Positions 33,984-42,546 of a stretch of DNA of 64,000 bases are shown here, in pieces. The stretch is taken from positions 294,787 to 358,786 of the forward strand of contig NZ_BBYK01000038.1 in assembly GCF_001570365.1 (NCBI RefSeq). Direction: 5' to 3'. The first letter of the stretch is position 1, and the number at the start of each line of letters is the position of its first letter. A program made the translations under genes and the position numbers. The stretch is from Microtetraspora fusca. Lineage in GTDB: Bacteria; Actinomycetota; Actinomycetes; Streptosporangiales; Streptosporangiaceae. The notes under the pieces are model-generated. The model had not been told where the DNA came from. It saw nothing but the letters and a program-made list of their open reading frames with translations, and made no database searches.

Positions 33984-35057
33984 TCAAATGTGAGAGTGGA
34001 CGGGCTTTCTCCGCTGGTCATCCGGGCCGCGTTGGTGGCCCTGGTCCTGCTCGGCAGCATGGCGGCGGCCGCCGGCGTGGTATTCGCCACCGGCGGTCCC
34101 CCGGCGGGCGTCATCCCCGAGCGCATGGCCAGGACCGCCGATCCGATGTGCGTCGCCCACTGACCCGGCGGGGACCGCGACGAGGTCCGGCGAAGCGCCC
34201 GGGGCCGTCTCCGGCGTCGCGACACCCGCCACAGCGATCCACAGGGACGCCGCGTTGTTGGCCGGCCGCCGGTCGCCCACCTCTCCCGAGTAGACCGTGG
34301 CCCGGGCGCCGACCGTGTCGACGGCCCGCCGCGACGCCTGGAACTTCAGCTCGATCAGGCTGCTCTCCCCCGCACTCATCGGCGGAAGCGCGCATCCCAC
34401 GAAACCGGCGGCCTCCTGGCAACGCGCCCCCGTCGCGGAGAGGAAGCCGGCCCGCCTCGGTCGCAGGTACACGTACGCGTCGCGCACCGCCTCCGGCCCC
34501 AGGTTGCTCACGGTCGCCCTCACGGCGAACCGCCCGCCGGGCAGCGCCGTACGCGCCGGGGAGGCGAGCCGGACGGCGAGGTCGGCCCCCTCGGCGACCG
34601 GGGTGACCACCTCCGCGGTGTTGTTCTCCGGGTGCGGGTCGGCGATCTCGGAGGTCAGCTCCGCCTGGGCGCGGAGGGGGCTGCGCGCGGCGGGCTGTAC
34701 CAGGCCGGTGACGGCGACCTCGCCGGTGCCGGCCGCGGGCACGTCGCCGGGCGTGCGGCAGACGATCTCACTGATGCCGCGTCCGGGGCCGCATTCCGCC
34801 ACGTTGACGTTGACGATCTTCACGTCTCTCGGGAGGCGGATGGTGAGCACGGGTGCCATCGCGTCCCCCGGGCCGTTGTTGCGCACCCGTACGTGGTAGA
34901 CCACCGGCCGGCCGGGCTGGGCGGTCCGCGGCGACGCGGTGATCTCGACGCCGAGATCCGCTTCTCCCCACCGGGCGTCCGCGAGCGCGGCGCGCGGCGC
35001 CCCTGCGACGATCAGGCAGATGAGACCCGCGACAACCGTGACGACCAGACGACCCAT
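33984..35057 (-). CDS. Secreted DUF11-repeat protein
   Basis: The 357-residue protein starts at ATG 35057 after GGGGGAG, with a signal peptide ending near ALADA. Two or three DUF11-type Ig-like repeats follow: QPGRPVVYHVRVRNNGPGDAMAPVLTIRLPRDVKIVNV...GRGISEIVCRTPGDVPAAGTGEVAV and LPGGRFAVRATVSNLGPEAVRDAYVYLRP. Such repeats are structural, often on cell-surface proteins. The last ~58 codons, after the segment ending PDLVAVPAG, lie opposite a small membrane-protein gene and turn His/Arg/Gly-rich, so the true tail may be shorter in homologues. No membrane anchor or LPXTG is seen. Confidence 0.7.
   Translation of the reverse strand: MGRLVVTVVAGLICLIVAGAPRAALADARWGEADLGVEITASPRTAQPGRPVVYHVRVRNNGPGDAMAPVLTIRLPRDVKIVNVNVAECGPGRGISEIVCRTPGDVPAAGTGEVAVTGLVQPAARSPLRAQAELTSEIADPHPENNTAEVVTPVAEGADLAVRLASPARTALPGGRFAVRATVSNLGPEAVRDAYVYLRPRRAGFLSATGARCQEAAGFVGCALPPMSAGESSLIELKFQASRRAVDTVGARATVYSGEVGDRRPANNAASLWIAVAGVATPETAPGASPDLVAVPAGSVGDAHRIGGPGHALGDDARRGTAGGEYHAGGRRHAAEQDQGHQRGPDDQRRKPVHSHI
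33990..34163 (+). CDS. Small membrane protein, antisense to the end of the DUF11 gene
   Basis: A 57-residue frame starts at GTG 33990 with one clear TM helix (LVIRAALVALVLLGSMAAAAGVVFA) and a short outer tail ending DPMCVAH. Third-position bases are almost all G or C, as in real genes here. No strong RBS is seen (GGGA about 10 nt upstream). It overlaps the DUF11 gene on the other strand over its whole length; one of the two readings may be wrong in part. No family is recognised. Confidence 0.5.
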   Translation: MRVDGLSPLVIRAALVALVLLGSMAAAAGVVFATGGPPAGVIPERMARTADPMCVAH

Positions 35058-35150
35058 GCGTGCTCCCCCAGAAACGTTAGAGATCAATTCAATGGGGTGC
35101 CGCGGAGGCGCCGCCGCCCGACACGCCGTCCCGGCCGGAGGTCGTCCGCA

Positions 35151-36602
35151 TCATCCCACCTGCGCCAACGCCGCCTCCCCTTCGTCTCGTACGGTCGCGC
35201 CGCGGGTGAGCCTGCGGTCGGGCATGAGGGCGAGCACGCCGAGGGCGACGACCGCGCCCGCGACGCCGAGCCAGGGGATGATCGTCGCGCTCGCGGCGGC
35301 GTGCGCGGCGGGCAGGCCGTGCAGCGGGGCCTCACGGGCGATCACCGAGCCGTACGCCGTGCCGGCCACGGCGAGGGCGACGGAGCCGCCGATCTGGCGG
35401 AAGAAGGTCAGGTTGGCGCTCGCGGTGCCGATGAACCGCGGCGGCACGGCGGTCTGGATGGCCACGGTGAGCCCGGACAGCATCGGACCCATGCCGAGGC
35501 CGATGAGGGCCATCCAGCCGACGAGCGCGGGCGTCGAGGTGCCCACGGTCAGGTTCGCGCAGAGCAGCGTCCCGGCGACGAGGAAGAACGGCGCGACCAC
35601 CAGCCACGGCTTGTAGCGGCCGCTGCGGGAGATGAGCGCACCGGTGATCGCGCTGCCCGCGACCATGGCCAGCATCAGCGGGTAGATGCGCAGACCGGAC
35701 GACGTGGCCGTCTCTCCTTGGGCCTGCTGGAAGTAGCGCGGCAGGAAGACCACCCCGGCGTACATGCAGAACGCGGTGGCGAAGGACGCGACGTTGACCA
35801 GCGTGTACGTCCGGTTGGCGAACAGGTGCAGCGGCACGATCGGCTGCGCGGCGCGCCGCTCGACCAGCACGAACACGGCGACGAGCACGGCGGACGCGGC
35901 GATCGGGCCGAGGACGGGGCCGCTGGTCCAGGAGTTGCCGTCCACGCCCTTCTCGGTCAGGCCGATGAGCAGCGTGGTGATGGCGGCGGTGAAGACGGCG
36001 ATGCCGAGGTAGTCGGGCCGGGCTCCCCCCGCGTCGCCGGGGCGGTGCGGCAGCCGGAACCAGATGATCGCGATCAGCACGACGCCGATGGGGACGTTGA
36101 CGTAGAACGCCCAGCGCCAGCTCGCGTGGTCGGTGAACAGTCCGCCGAGGAACGGCCCGGCGATGTAGCTCAACGCCATCACGCCGCCGAGCGCGCCCTG
36201 CACCTTGCCGCTGCGCTCCGGCGGGAAGAGGTCGACGACCAGCGCGAGGGAGAGCGGCAGCAGCGCCCCGGCGCCGAGGCCCTGCAAGCCGCGGAACGCG
36301 ATGAGCTGGCCCATGTCCTGCGCGACCCCGCTCAGGGCGGAGCCCACCAGGAAGATCGTCACGCCGACCAGCATGAGGGGCTTCCTGCCGTACGCGTCGG
36401 AGAGCCGGCCGTACAGGGGGACGGTCACGGTTGACGTGAGCAGGTACGCGGTCACGACCCACGTGTACAGCCGGGCACCGCCGAGTTCGGCGGTGATCCG
36501 GGGCAGCGCGGTGCCGACGATCGTCTGGTCGAGCATCGCGAGGAACATGCCGCCGAGAACGGCGAACAGCAGCAATCCGTTCTTTCTTGTGTCTGTCTTC
36601 AC
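35151..36602 (-). CDS. MFS drug exporter (DHA2, 14-TM type)
   Basis: The protein has 483 residues and about 14 TM helices. It opens GLLLFAVLGGMFLAMLDQTIVGTALPRITAELGG and has motif A GRLSDAYGRKPLML and motif C-like AGPFLGGLFTDHASWRWAFYVNVP, all typical of EmrB/QacA exporters. The start is GTG 36602: a TTGACA at 36637-36632, 17 bp, CATCTT at 36614-36609 predict transcription beginning at or near this GTG, so it is probably leaderless. Three ACATGT boxes overlap the promoter and the divergent PadR gene, indicating PadR control. Confidence 0.88.
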   Translation of the reverse strand: MKTDTRKNGLLLFAVLGGMFLAMLDQTIVGTALPRITAELGGARLYTWVVTAYLLTSTVTVPLYGRLSDAYGRKPLMLVGVTIFLVGSALSGVAQDMGQLIAFRGLQGLGAGALLPLSLALVVDLFPPERSGKVQGALGGVMALSYIAGPFLGGLFTDHASWRWAFYVNVPIGVVLIAIIWFRLPHRPGDAGGARPDYLGIAVFTAAITTLLIGLTEKGVDGNSWTSGPVLGPIAASAVLVAVFVLVERRAAQPIVPLHLFANRTYTLVNVASFATAFCMYAGVVFLPRYFQQAQGETATSSGLRIYPLMLAMVAGSAITGALISRSGRYKPWLVVAPFFLVAGTLLCANLTVGTSTPALVGWMALIGLGMGPMLSGLTVAIQTAVPPRFIGTASANLTFFRQIGGSVALAVAGTAYGSVIAREAPLHGLPAAHAAASATIIPWLGVAGAVVALGVLALMPDRRLTRGATVRDEGEAALAQVG

Positions 36603-36637
36603 ATGTTGAAGATGACATGTAAGGAGTGACATGTCAA
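36601..36637. promoter_or_regulatory. PadR-type operator: three ACATGT boxes and exporter promoter
   Basis: ACATGT occurs at 36601-36606, 36615-36620 and 36629-36634, exactly 14 bp apart, the second and third as TGACATGT. On the minus strand TTGACA (36637-36632) and CATCTT (36614-36609) form the exporter promoter within the boxes. A repressor dimer bound here would block it. Confidence 0.6.
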
Positions 36638-36645
36638 CGCGCAGG

Positions 36646-36651
36646 TATAGT
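36646..36651 (+). promoter_or_regulatory. -10 box (TATAGT) of the padR-like gene
   Basis: TATAGT lies 6 nt before ATG 36658, implying a leaderless transcript; the -35 region is poor. Confidence 0.5.
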
Positions 36652-36657
36652 GAGGCC

Positions 36658-37233
36658 ATGTCGCTGCGTATCGCGCTCCTCGGCCTGCTGTCCATCTCCG
36701 GCCCGGCCAGCGGGTACGACCTCACCAAGCGGTTCGAGACGTCGCTCGCCCACGTGTGGCAGGCCGGGCACAGCCAGATCTATCCGGAGCTGGCCAAGAT
36801 GGCGGCCGACGAGCTGATCACGGTCGAGGCCGAGGGCGCGCGCGGCCGGAAGATCTACACGATCACGTCCGACGGCCGGAGCGAGCTGCACCGCTGGCTC
36901 ACCGAATACACGCCGACGGCCGCGCCACGCAGCGAGATCGCGCTCCAGACGTTCCTGACCCCGCTGCTGGACACCGAGGAGGCCGTCGCGCTGGTGGAGC
37001 GCATGAAAGCGGACTTCGAAGCCCGGCTCCAGGAGCTGCTGGCTCTGAAGCACCCCGAAGGGAAGCCCCGATACGGCCGGTACGCCCTGGATCTCGGCAT
37101 CCGCCAGGCCCGGATGGCGGTGGAGTGGGCCACCGACACGATCGCCGACCTCAAGGAATCCGCGCCGCCGAACGGGGACGCCGGCCACGCGACCCGCGCG
37201 CCGGAATCCCCGGAATCCCCGGAACCCTCATAA
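36658..37233 (+). CDS. PadR-family transcriptional regulator
   Basis: The 191-residue regulator starts MSLRIALLGLLSISGPASGYDLTKRFETSLAHVWQAGHSQIYPELAKM, the standard PadR winged-helix opening; GRKIYTITSDGRSELHRWL is the wing. A C-terminal helical Vir_C_2-type dimerisation domain follows (to ~175), then a Pro/Glu/Ser tail. ATG 36658 is chosen because family members start at MSLR and a -10 box lies 6 nt upstream; ATG 36631 with AAGGAG upstream is an alternative adding nine residues. It is divergent from the MFS exporter and presumably represses it. Confidence 0.9.
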   Translation: MSLRIALLGLLSISGPASGYDLTKRFETSLAHVWQAGHSQIYPELAKMAADELITVEAEGARGRKIYTITSDGRSELHRWLTEYTPTAAPRSEIALQTFLTPLLDTEEAVALVERMKADFEARLQELLALKHPEGKPRYGRYALDLGIRQARMAVEWATDTIADLKESAPPNGDAGHATRAPESPESPEPS

Positions 37234-37311
37234 GGCCCGGAAAGCGGCGGAAGGCCGCGGAAGAGGAACAGCCGGAGAACGGCCGAAGCCGCGCTGGCCG
37301 GAACCAGCCCG

Positions 37312-37317
37312 TACTAT
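37312..37317 (+). promoter_or_regulatory. -10 box (TACTAT) of the LuxR-type gene
   Basis: TACTAT is 6 nt upstream of GTG 37324 with no Shine-Dalgarno sequence between; a leaderless transcript is likely. Confidence 0.5.
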
Positions 37318-37323
37318 GATCTT

Positions 37324-38406
37324 GTGGCTCTGGGCGCATCCGATGTCAAACGTCTGTTGGACGCGCTGCGCGAGTGCGAGCGCGTTCCCGGCGAAGACGC
37401 GTTCCCGCAGCTACTGAAGGTCATTTCCAGTGTGGTGGCCGCCGACGTCGTCGCGATCAAAACCGTGAACCCGCGCGGCCGCCGCTTCGACCATCACCTG
37501 CATCCCCGCGTGGAAGTCGGCACCGACCTGGAAGGCGCGCTGGCCCGGCTCTTCTTCCGGCACCCGCTGCTCGGACACGTACGCCAGACCGTGGGGAACG
37601 GCGGCCCGATCCGGCTCAGCGACGTGGTGCCCCGCGGCGCCTGGCACGGCCACGCGCTCTACCAGGAGTTCTACCGGCCGCAGGGCATCGAGCACCAGAT
37701 GATGTGCGTGCTGAACGTCTATCACGGCACGATCACCTGCCTCGGCCTCAACCGCACCGGCCGCGACTTCAGCGACACCGACCAGGAGCTCCTGGAACTG
37801 GCCCAGCCCTATCTGGCCGCCTTCCTCCGCGCCAGGCGCGCGACCGCCTGGCTGGAGGCGGCGCTGGCCACCCTGGACGGCGTCGACGGCAGCGCCCACG
37901 GGCTGGTGCTCCTGGGCCCGCACGCCACGATCAGCGCCGTCAACCGCACCGCCCGCGTGCTTCTGGCCGCCTACTTCACCGGCCCGGCGGGCGAAGGCCG
38001 CGCGCTGCCCGGCGAACTCGCCGCCTGGCTGGCCGCACGGCACCGGCCGTCCGACCCGACGGCGCCTTTCCTCGCCACCGACTACGTGACCCAGCGAGGC
38101 GGCCGGCGCCTGACGGTCCGGCTGTTCCCCCACGGCGCGTGCGGGGCGCTGCTGCTCACCGAATCCACCCCGCACCCCACCACTCCGCTGACCGCCCGCG
38201 AATCCGAGGTGCTCTGGCTCGTCACGCACGGCCGTACCAATACCCAGACCGCGCGTACGCTGCGGATCAGCCCGCGGACGGTGGAGAAACACCTCACCAA
38301 CATCTACGCGAAACTCGGCGTCGCCAGCCGTACCGAGGCGGCCTTCCACCTCTTCGGCCAGACCGGGGCCCCCGACACGGCGGACGCCCAGGCTCCCCGG
38401 CCCTGA
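37324..38406 (+). CDS. LuxR-family (GerE-type HTH) regulator with GAF/PAS-like sensor region
   Basis: The 360-residue protein begins at GTG 37324. Residues ~290-350 are a GerE/LuxR HTH (LTARESEVLWLVTHGRTNTQTARTLRISPRTVEKHLTNIYAKLGVASRTEAAFHLF). The N-terminal ~185 residues resemble a GAF-like sensory fold (EDAFPQLLKVISSVVAADVVAIKTVN, DTDQELLELAQPYLAAFLRAR), and residues ~195-285 look PAS-like (GLVLLGPHATISAVNRTARVLLA). It is not an autoinducer-binding LuxR or a phosphorylated response regulator. No target is evident; the next gene is convergent with a 30-bp gap. Confidence 0.85.
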   Translation: MALGASDVKRLLDALRECERVPGEDAFPQLLKVISSVVAADVVAIKTVNPRGRRFDHHLHPRVEVGTDLEGALARLFFRHPLLGHVRQTVGNGGPIRLSDVVPRGAWHGHALYQEFYRPQGIEHQMMCVLNVYHGTITCLGLNRTGRDFSDTDQELLELAQPYLAAFLRARRATAWLEAALATLDGVDGSAHGLVLLGPHATISAVNRTARVLLAAYFTGPAGEGRALPGELAAWLAARHRPSDPTAPFLATDYVTQRGGRRLTVRLFPHGACGALLLTESTPHPTTPLTARESEVLWLVTHGRTNTQTARTLRISPRTVEKHLTNIYAKLGVASRTEAAFHLFGQTGAPDTADAQAPRP

Positions 38407-38436
38407 TCGTCCGCGAAGCCGCGCACGGATCGAAGG

Positions 38437-40701
38437 TCAGGAACCGCAGGTGAGGGGTGCGGGAAGTTTGTCCTCGGCGTCGAAGTCGACGTTCCCGAAA
38501 TGCCGATCGAGCAGCTTCTTCAGCGTGCCGTCGGCGTACATGCGGGAGATCGCCGCCTGGACGGCCTCGCACGTGCGGGCGTCTCCCTTGGGCAGTCCGA
38601 CGGCATAGCGCTGGTCGGTCAGCTTGAGACCCACCACGGCGAGCCGGAGGCCGCGCACCCGGTTGGCGAACCCGGCCAGGATCAGGTCGTCTCCCGGCAC
38701 GGCGTCCACCTGGCCGGTGACGAGCTTGTCCATGCAGGTCGCGTAGTTGTCGGCGGCGATCGGCTCCACATCGACCCGGTCCTGGATGAGCGCGACCGAC
38801 TGGCTGCCGCTCGGGGCACACACGCGCTTGCCCGCCAGGTCCGCGAGCCGCCGGATCGGCGAGCCCTTCGGCACCAGCACGTCGGTGTGCGCCACGTAGT
38901 ACGGCCCGGCGAACCCGACCGGGTCCTGTCGGTTGTCCTCGTACGCGTAGGTCGCGATCACGAGATCGACGTCCCGGCCGGTGAGCACCCCGGCCCGCTC
39001 GGCCCGGCCGATCCTCTTGAACGTGACGCCGTCGGCCCGCACCCCGAGCTCGGCCGCGATGTACCTCGCCACGTCCACGTCGAAGCCGGTGAAGGAACCG
39101 TCACCCCCGCCGAGTCCGACCCCGGGGAGGTCGCCCTTCACCCCGACGGTCAGCCTGCCCGTCTGCAGCGCTTTGTCCACGACGGAGGAGAAGGTCCCGG
39201 CGGCCGGCGAACGGCGCACACCGCCCCCGCTCGTCGGCGTCGGGTCCGGCGTTCCGGAGTCGCTTCTCAGGTACGCGGCCGTCAGCGTCCCGCCCGCGAC
39301 GAGTGCGGCGGCCGCGGCCAGGACGGCGACGATCAACCGCCCGCGGCGCCGACGCCGTCCCGTGCCCGGGTGCGTCTCACCCTGATTCCCCACATCTTGG
39401 CGCCCGGTGTCCTGATATCCGCCGCCGTCGCGCCACCCGGTGCCCTCGTGCCCGGCGTCCTCCCGCCCGCCGTCCCGGTGCCCGACGTCGTGGCGTCCGG
39501 GGTCCTGTGCGCCGGTCCGCGAGGGCGCCCAGATCTCCGCGCTCCACGTGTGGACGTCCCGCACGTAGATGTCCTGGGTCAGCTCCCGCTGCGGAGGCAT
39601 GTCCGCGGCGTGCGGCTCCTCCACGTCCGGCCCCCGCACGCCCTGCGCGTGACCGTGCGCTGGCCCGGCTTCCGGCACCTGAGCCCCTGTTTCCTCAGGG
39701 GCGTGTTCCCGGCTTACAGGGGCTTCGTGGTCCGACAAGCGGCTTTCGCCGGATCGGGAGGCGCGCGACCGGGGCGCGCTCCCGGTCGCCATCCCCTGGG
39801 GCAGCCGCATCTCCCGGGTGACCTCGCCCGTCTCCGGGGCGGCGGCCGCGTTGGCCCCCTCGGACAGCACGACGGTGGACGCGTCCCCCGACTCGGGACG
39901 GCCGAGCAGGCGCAGCAGGATGCTGTCCGCCGTCGGCCTGGCGGCGGGGAGCTTGTTCAGGCAGGAGCGCACCACACCGCGCAGCGGCTCGGGCAGCATG
40001 CTCACGTCGATGTCGTGGTTGAGCACGCGGTTGAGCACGACCGCGATCGAGGTTCCGCCGAACGCCGCCGTGCCCGTGGCCGCGTACGCGATGGTCGCCG
40101 CCCAGGCGAAGACGTCGGAGGGCGGCCCCACCGTGTCTCCCGAGATCTGCTCGGGGGACATGTAGGCCGGCGTGCCGATGGCGCGGCTGGTGATCGTCCC
40201 GGTCGTGTCGATGATCCGCGCGATGCCGAAGTCGACCACGCGCGGCCCGTCGGGGGCGAGCAGCACGTTGTCCGGCTTGAAGTCCCGGTGGACGATGCCC
40301 GCGTGGTGGATCGCCGTCAGCGCGGTCGCCGTGCCCACGGCGAGCCGCTCCAGCGCGGGCCCGCTGATCGGCCCGCTCTCCTCCACGACCTCACGCAGCG
40401 ACCGCCCGTCGATGTACTCGCTCGCGATGTACGGGATGTCGCCTTCGAGGTCGGCCGCGATCACACGGGCGGTGCAGAAGCTCGCGACCCGCTCGGCGGC
40501 CCGCAGCTCACGGCCGAACCGGGAGCGCGCCATCGCGTCGCCGCTGAACTTGACGTGCAGCAGCTTGACCGCCACCGGCTCCCCGGACTCGCCGTGGCCC
40601 AGGTAGACCACGCCCTGGCCGCCTTCGCCGATGCGCCCGGACAGCGCGAACGGCCCGAGCCGGAGCGGGTCCCCCGGGCCGAGCGGCGCGACGTTCGGCA
40701 T
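38437..40701 (-). CDS. Transmembrane Ser/Thr protein kinase with extracellular glutamate/glutamine-binding-type domain
   Basis: Of 754 residues, ~15-270 form a Hanks-type kinase: G-loop GEGGQGVVY, Lys 46 in VAVKLL, HRDFKPDN (catalytic Asp 140), DFG 157-159 and GTPAYMSPEQ. A Pro/Glu linker and a His/Asp/Gly repeat region (~398-447, units such as GRQDVG and GHRDGG) lead to a TM helix at 455-477. Residues ~505-754 are a family 3 solute-binding domain (LTVGVKGDLPGVGL, GFDVDVARYIAAELGV, DVDLVIATYAYEDNR, GKRVCAPSGSQS, LDRHFG). It probably senses an amino-acid-like ligand outside and phosphorylates cytoplasmic targets. This kinase/binding-protein fusion is known in actinobacteria. Confidence 0.9.
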   Translation of the reverse strand: MPNVAPLGPGDPLRLGPFALSGRIGEGGQGVVYLGHGESGEPVAVKLLHVKFSGDAMARSRFGRELRAAERVASFCTARVIAADLEGDIPYIASEYIDGRSLREVVEESGPISGPALERLAVGTATALTAIHHAGIVHRDFKPDNVLLAPDGPRVVDFGIARIIDTTGTITSRAIGTPAYMSPEQISGDTVGPPSDVFAWAATIAYAATGTAAFGGTSIAVVLNRVLNHDIDVSMLPEPLRGVVRSCLNKLPAARPTADSILLRLLGRPESGDASTVVLSEGANAAAAPETGEVTREMRLPQGMATGSAPRSRASRSGESRLSDHEAPVSREHAPEETGAQVPEAGPAHGHAQGVRGPDVEEPHAADMPPQRELTQDIYVRDVHTWSAEIWAPSRTGAQDPGRHDVGHRDGGREDAGHEGTGWRDGGGYQDTGRQDVGNQGETHPGTGRRRRRGRLIVAVLAAAAALVAGGTLTAAYLRSDSGTPDPTPTSGGGVRRSPAAGTFSSVVDKALQTGRLTVGVKGDLPGVGLGGGDGSFTGFDVDVARYIAAELGVRADGVTFKRIGRAERAGVLTGRDVDLVIATYAYEDNRQDPVGFAGPYYVAHTDVLVPKGSPIRRLADLAGKRVCAPSGSQSVALIQDRVDVEPIAADNYATCMDKLVTGQVDAVPGDDLILAGFANRVRGLRLAVVGLKLTDQRYAVGLPKGDARTCEAVQAAISRMYADGTLKKLLDRHFGNVDFDAEDKLPAPLTCGS

Positions 40702-40825
40702 CCCACGCCCCCACGATTCGGCAAAGTTTCGACCAACAGAACTTTACGGCCCCCATGACTGTTTCCCAGCCTGCCGATACCGTGCCGTGACCAGGCCCGC
40801 AGCCCCGTCCCCTGGAAACGACGAA

Positions 40826-40855
40826 GGGCCGCCCGCCGAGGAAGGCGAGCGGCCC
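40826..40855 (-). terminator. Terminator of icd
   Basis: A 7-bp GGGCCGC/GCGGCCC stem continues, after one mismatch, into CGCC/GGCG around a 6-nt loop, 18 bp after the icd stop. Confidence 0.65.
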
Positions 40856-40873
40856 GTCACCGGGGCGGCATGA

Positions 40874-42091
40874 TCAGCCGGCCATCTTCTTCTTCAGGTT
40901 CTCGTCCAGAGCCGCGAGGAAGTCCTGCGTGGTCAGCCACTCGGCGTCACCGCCCACCAGGAGCGCCAGGTCCTTGGTCATCTGGCCGCCCTCGACGGTC
41001 TCGACGCAGACCTGCTCCAGCTTGTCGGCGAAGTCGATCACCTCGGGCTGGTTGTCGAGCTTGCCGCGGTGCGCCAGGCCACGGGTCCACGCGAAGATCG
41101 AGGCGATCGGGTTGGTGGAGGTCGGCTTGCCCTGCTGGTGCTGGCGGTAGTGACGGGTCACCGTGCCGTGGGCGGCCTCGGCCTCGACCGTACGGCCGTC
41201 CGGGGTCATCAGCACGCTGGTCATCAGGCCGAGCGAGCCGAAGCCCTGCGCCACGGTGTCCGACTGGACGTCACCGTCGTAGTTCTTGCACGCCCAGACG
41301 TAGCCGCCCTCCCACTTCAGCGCGGAGGCGACCATGTCGTCGATCAGGCGGTGCTCGTAGGTGATCCCGGCCTTGTCGAACTCCTCCTTGAACTCGGTCT
41401 CGTAGACCTCGGCGAAGATGTCCTTGAACCGGCCGTCGTACGCCTTGAGGATCGTGTTCTTGGTCGACAGGTAAACCGGGTAGTTCCGGGCCAGGCCGTA
41501 CCGCATGGAGGCGCGGGCGAAGTCGCGGATCGACTCGTCCAGGTTGTACATCGCCATCGCGACGCCGCCGCCGGGGAAGTCGAAGACGTTGAGCTCGACC
41601 GGCTCGCTGCCGTCCTTCGGGGTGAAGGTCAGGGTCAGCGTGCCCTCGCCCGGCACCTTGATGTCGGTCGCGCGGTACTGGTCGCCGAACGCGTGACGGC
41701 CGACCACGATCGGCTTGGTCCAGCCGGGGACGAGCCGCGGCACGTTCGACATGATGATCGGCTCGCGGAAGATGACACCGCCGAGGATGTTCCGGATCGT
41801 CCCGTTCGGGGACTTCCACATCTTCTTCAGGCCGAACTCCTCGACCCGGGCCTCGTCCGGCGTGATCGTCGCACACTTGACGCCGACGCCGTACTGCTTG
41901 ATGGCGTTCGCGGCGTCGATCGTGACCTGGTCGTCGGTGGCGTCGCGGTGCTCGATGCCGAGGTCGTAGTACTTCAGGTCGACGTCGAGGTAGGGAAGGA
42001 TCAGCTGGTCCTTGATGAACTGCCAGATGATCCGGGTCATCTCGTCGCCGTCAAGCTCGACGACCGGACCCGCTACCTTGATCTTGGGCAT
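40874..42091 (-). CDS. icd: NADP-dependent isocitrate dehydrogenase (homodimeric, eukaryote-like type)
   Basis: The 405-residue TCA-cycle enzyme oxidatively decarboxylates isocitrate to 2-oxoglutarate. It opens [55 protein letters not shown], and includes the substrate phrase [20 protein letters not shown], the metal region YDGDVQSD and the NADP region [12 protein letters not shown], matching the ~46-kDa homodimeric (type II) IDHs rather than the monomeric form. ATG 42091 has AAGGGGAA upstream. DUF3017 and citrate synthase genes precede it on the same strand. Confidence 0.95.
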   Translation of the reverse strand: MPKIKVAGPVVELDGDEMTRIIWQFIKDQLILPYLDVDLKYYDLGIEHRDATDDQVTIDAANAIKQYGVGVKCATITPDEARVEEFGLKKMWKSPNGTIRNILGGVIFREPIIMSNVPRLVPGWTKPIVVGRHAFGDQYRATDIKVPGEGTLTLTFTPKDGSEPVELNVFDFPGGGVAMAMYNLDESIRDFARASMRYGLARNYPVYLSTKNTILKAYDGRFKDIFAEVYETEFKEEFDKAGITYEHRLIDDMVASALKWEGGYVWACKNYDGDVQSDTVAQGFGSLGLMTSVLMTPDGRTVEAEAAHGTVTRHYRQHQQGKPTSTNPIASIFAWTRGLAHRGKLDNQPEVIDFADKLEQVCVETVEGGQMTKDLALLVGGDAEWLTTQDFLAALDENLKKKMAG

Positions 42092-42166
42092 GCGTGTGGT
42101 TCCCCTTCTGAACTAACACTGGCCAGACGGTCCGTTTTGCGGCTCACTGGCCGTTGAGGCTATCGG

Positions 42167-42185
42167 ACGGGCGGGACGCGCCCGT
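42167..42185. terminator. Short hairpin after the DUF3017 gene
   Basis: A 7-bp ACGGGCG/CGCCCGT stem with a 5-nt loop lies just after the DUF3017 stop, upstream of icd. Confidence 0.35.
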
Positions 42186-42187
42186 GG

Positions 42188-42469
42188 CTAGGTGCTGTGC
42201 AGGCGTAGCAGCAGGCTCAGCGAGCCCGCCACCAGGGCCGCGCCGAGCACCAGGAGCACGAGGGCGTCCGTCCGCCGCGTGCGGACGCCCAGCAGCCCGG
42301 CTCGGTCCTCCGGGACGATCAGCCGTAACGCCGCGCCCGCGACCAGTGCGAACCCGATGACCGCGCCGCCCACCCAGATGGCGACGCCGTAGGCGATCAG
42401 GCCCAGCCCGGCGACCGCACCCGCCGTGACCAGCAGGTACGGCCCCCAGGGCTTACCGCTCACACTCAC
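42188..42469 (-). CDS. DUF3017-family small membrane protein
   Basis: The 93-residue protein has three hydrophobic segments (about 8-28, 30-48 and 68-88) and the central motif RLIVPEDRAGLLGVRTRRTDALVLLVLG that marks DUF3017. In other actinobacteria this gene usually follows folD; here folD is 5.5 kb away. Function is unknown. It starts at GTG 42469 and lies between citrate synthase and icd. Confidence 0.8.
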   Translation of the reverse strand: MSVSGKPWGPYLLVTAGAVAGLGLIAYGVAIWVGGAVIGFALVAGAALRLIVPEDRAGLLGVRTRRTDALVLLVLGAALVAGSLSLLLRLHST

Positions 42470-42546
42470 CAGCGCCTGTGACCCTCACTCCTCGTTCCGG
42501 TGCGGCGTCCGTTCCGGACGCCCACCGCTCCGGCTCGCTCTCCCGC

